Positions 31,541 to 33,129 of a stretch of 33,129 nt of DNA are shown here, piece by piece (position 1 is the first letter of the stretch; every line of letters starts with the position of its first letter). The stretch is from CAYMRB01 sp964392615. Its GTDB lineage: Bacteria; Planctomycetota; UBA8108. The notes beneath the pieces were generated by a model. It was given only the letters and a program-made list of their open reading frames with translations. It ran no database searches and was not told where the DNA came from. The position numbers and the translations under genes were made by a program. Where the stretch lies: contig CAYMRB010000052.1 in the NCBI GenBank assembly GCA_964392615.1, forward strand, positions 1 through 33,129. Direction: 5' to 3'.

Positions 31541-32646
31541 CGAGTCGCGCGATCGACGTCAAGAAGGACCTCGAGGAACTCGGGCGCGCCGCGGACGCGG
31601 TCGGCCGTCAGCTGACGTTCATGGAGGTCTGCGGCACGCACACCATGAGCGCCTTCCGCACGGGTTTGCACAGCCTGATCCCGCCGAACGTCACGCTGCT
31701 GAGCGGGCCGGGTTGTCCGGTCTGCGTCACCGCGCAGGGCGATATCGATCTCATGATCGAGCTCGGCGATCGGAACGACGTCACGGTGTGCACGTACGGC
31801 GACATGCTCCGCGTGCCGGGACGCAAGGGTAGCCTCGAGAGCGCTCGCAGCAGCGGCGCGGACGTGCGAGTCGTGTATAGCACGATGGACGCCATCCAGC
31901 TCGCCGCGGCGGATACGGACAGGCAGGTCGTCTTCGCGGCCGTGGGCTTCGAGACGACCGCGCCGGCAACGGCGGCCGCGGTGCGGGAGGCGAGAGAACG
32001 CGGGCTCGACAACTTCAGCGTGCTGGTCAGCCACAAGCGGGTCGTGCCCGCGATCGTCGCGCTGCTCGCCGGCGGCGAGGTTCAGCTCGACGGCTTCCTT
32101 TGCCCCGGTCACGTGTCGGTGATCATCGGCGCCGACGCATACCGGCCGATCGTCGAGGACTGGAAGATGCCGTGCGTGATCGCCGGCTTCGAAGACACGC
32201 TGATGGCGTCGGCGCTCGCGCGGCTGGCGGAGCAGGTCCGCGACAACCGCCCCGAGCTCGTCAATCAGTACCCGGAGGCCGTCACGAACGAAGGCAACCG
32301 GGTCGCCATGCAAGTCCTGGACGAGGTGTTCGAGCCGGTCGATATGCGCTGGCGCGGCGTCGGCGACATCCCGCAGAGCGGGCTCGGCGTCCGCGAGAGC
32401 TGGCGCGAGTTCGACGCGATGCACCGCTTCGGTCTGACCGCGTCGGACGAGCCGGAGCCGCCCGGCTGCCTCTGCGGCGAGGTGATCACCGGCAAGGTCA
32501 CGCCGCACGACTGCACCTTGTTCGGTACGGCCTGCACACCGGTGCATCCGATCGGTCCGTGCATGGTGAGCTCGGAGGGCACCTGCCAGGCGTGGTTCAA
32601 GTATCGCCGCGATCGTCCGGCCGTGGTCAAGGGGAGCGAAGCATGA
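31537..32646 (+). CDS. hypD: [NiFe] hydrogenase maturation scaffold HypD
   Basis: A 369-residue protein of normal family length. It carries the [4Fe-4S] cluster and, with HypC, holds iron while CN and CO are attached. Visible motifs are MEVCGTHT (Cys32), LLSGPGCPVCVT (Cys60, Cys63), AVGFETTAPATAAAV, FLCPGHVSVIIG, and the C-terminal cysteines for the cluster (GCLCGEVITGKVTPHDC, GTACTP and GPCMVSSEGTC). It starts at an ATGA overlap with hypC and ends in another with hypE, so the three are translationally coupled. No missing residue noticed. Confidence 0.96.
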   Translation: MTSRAIDVKKDLEELGRAADAVGRQLTFMEVCGTHTMSAFRTGLHSLIPPNVTLLSGPGCPVCVTAQGDIDLMIELGDRNDVTVCTYGDMLRVPGRKGSLESARSSGADVRVVYSTMDAIQLAAADTDRQVVFAAVGFETTAPATAAAVREARERGLDNFSVLVSHKRVVPAIVALLAGGEVQLDGFLCPGHVSVIIGADAYRPIVEDWKMPCVIAGFEDTLMASALARLAEQVRDNRPELVNQYPEAVTNEGNRVAMQVLDEVFEPVDMRWRGVGDIPQSGLGVRESWREFDAMHRFGLTASDEPEPPGCLCGEVITGKVTPHDCTLFGTACTPVHPIGPCMVSSEGTCQAWFKYRRDRPAVVKGSEA

Positions 32647-33129
32647 GCGAGCACGTCCTTCTCGCGCACGGCGGCGGCGGGCAGCTGACCGACGATCTGA
32701 TCGGCAAGTCCATCCTGCCGCGTCTCGGCAACGAGGTGCTCGGCCAGCTGTTCGACTCGGCGGTTCTCGATCCCATGGGGGCGGATCGTCCCGCGATGAC
32801 GATCGACGGCTACGTCGTCCAACCCTGGCGCTTCCCCGGAGGCGACATCGGCCGCATCGCGGTCGCCGGCACCGTCAACGACCTCGCGGTCTGCGGCGCC
32901 GTGCCGGTCGGGATCGCGCTCGGGCTGATCATCCAGGAAGGGCTGCCGCGCGCCGATCTCGACAGCGTCCTCGATTCGATTCGCGACACCGCCGAGGAGG
33001 CGGGCGTGCGGGTGATGACGGGCGACACGAAGGTCGTCGGGCGCGATCAGGCCGACGGCATCTACGTGACGACGGCCGGCGTCGGGCGCATCCCCGCGGG
33101 GCGCGCGCTCGCGCCGGCGCGCGTGCAGC
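32643..33129 (+). CDS. hypE: [NiFe] hydrogenase maturation protein HypE (3' partial)
   Basis: The ATG at 32643 overlaps the hypD stop (ATGA), and the frame stays open to the window end (162 codons). Translation begins MSEHVLLAHGGGGQLTDDLI and continues with FPGGDIGRIAVAGTVNDLAVCGAVP, IIQEGLPRADLDSVL and VRVMTGDTKVVGRDQADGIYV. These match the N-terminal ATP-binding PurM-like half of HypE. HypE accepts the carbamoyl group from HypF on its C-terminal Cys and dehydrates it to cyanide; that Cys lies beyond the window. Last member of the visible operon. Confidence 0.94.
   Translation, partial: MSEHVLLAHGGGGQLTDDLIGKSILPRLGNEVLGQLFDSAVLDPMGADRPAMTIDGYVVQPWRFPGGDIGRIAVAGTVNDLAVCGAVPVGIALGLIIQEGLPRADLDSVLDSIRDTAEEAGVRVMTGDTKVVGRDQADGIYVTTAGVGRIPAGRALAPARVQ

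Overview
The window is a high-GC stretch of bacterial chromosome, probably a metagenome-derived contig because it contains a run of ten Ns at 8185-8194. The gene content suggests Planctomycetota or a related large-genome lineage. The signs are a Ser/Thr kinase with a TPR sensor region, a planctomycete-type cytochrome lipoprotein, DUF1080 and DUF2961 (GH172) proteins, PQQ-propeller proteins with EF-hands, and exported proteins ending in dockerin-like calcium-binding repeats. This is inference from family content; no rRNA or tRNA gene is present to place the organism. Most predicted proteins are exported.

Layout. 3-1568: 5'-truncated exported DUF362 protein with a dockerin-like tail. 1772-2389: adenylate kinase. 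2390-2807: non-coding, with a 9-bp tandem repeat. 2808-6291: three co-directional genes that look like an envelope electron-transfer module (a beta-barrel with an N-terminal haem motif, a dihaem lipoprotein, and a haem/FN3 lipoprotein). 6319-8886 (minus): membrane Ser/Thr kinase. 9067-10722: Tat-type pectate-lyase-like protein. 10742-13441 (minus): PQQ propeller/EF-hand/serine hydrolase fusion. 13643-18904: tightly spaced carbohydrate-related operon (DUF1080 lipoprotein, unknown exported protein, six-hairpin glycosidase-like protein, GH172). 18942-19397 (minus): small conserved-looking protein with a PD-(D/E)XK-like motif. 19537-22878: LamG plus GH42-like protein. 22987-27231: alpha-2-macroglobulin-like protein with an intact thioester motif. 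27342-28717: two tandem Hcp-family proteins with signal peptides. 28803-33129: hypF-hypC-hypD-hypE, the last cut by the window end.

How the genes fit together. The middle of the window reads as extracellular polysaccharide breakdown: a PL10-like lyase, GH172, a six-hairpin protein, DUF1080 and a GH42-like protein. The two ends carry redox functions: envelope c-type cytochromes, and assembly of the Fe(CN)2CO cofactor of a [NiFe] hydrogenase encoded elsewhere. The least expected item is the pair of Hcp-fold proteins that carry Sec signal peptides instead of sitting in a type VI secretion locus. One of them also ends in the same dockerin-like tail as the unrelated DUF362 protein at the start of the window.
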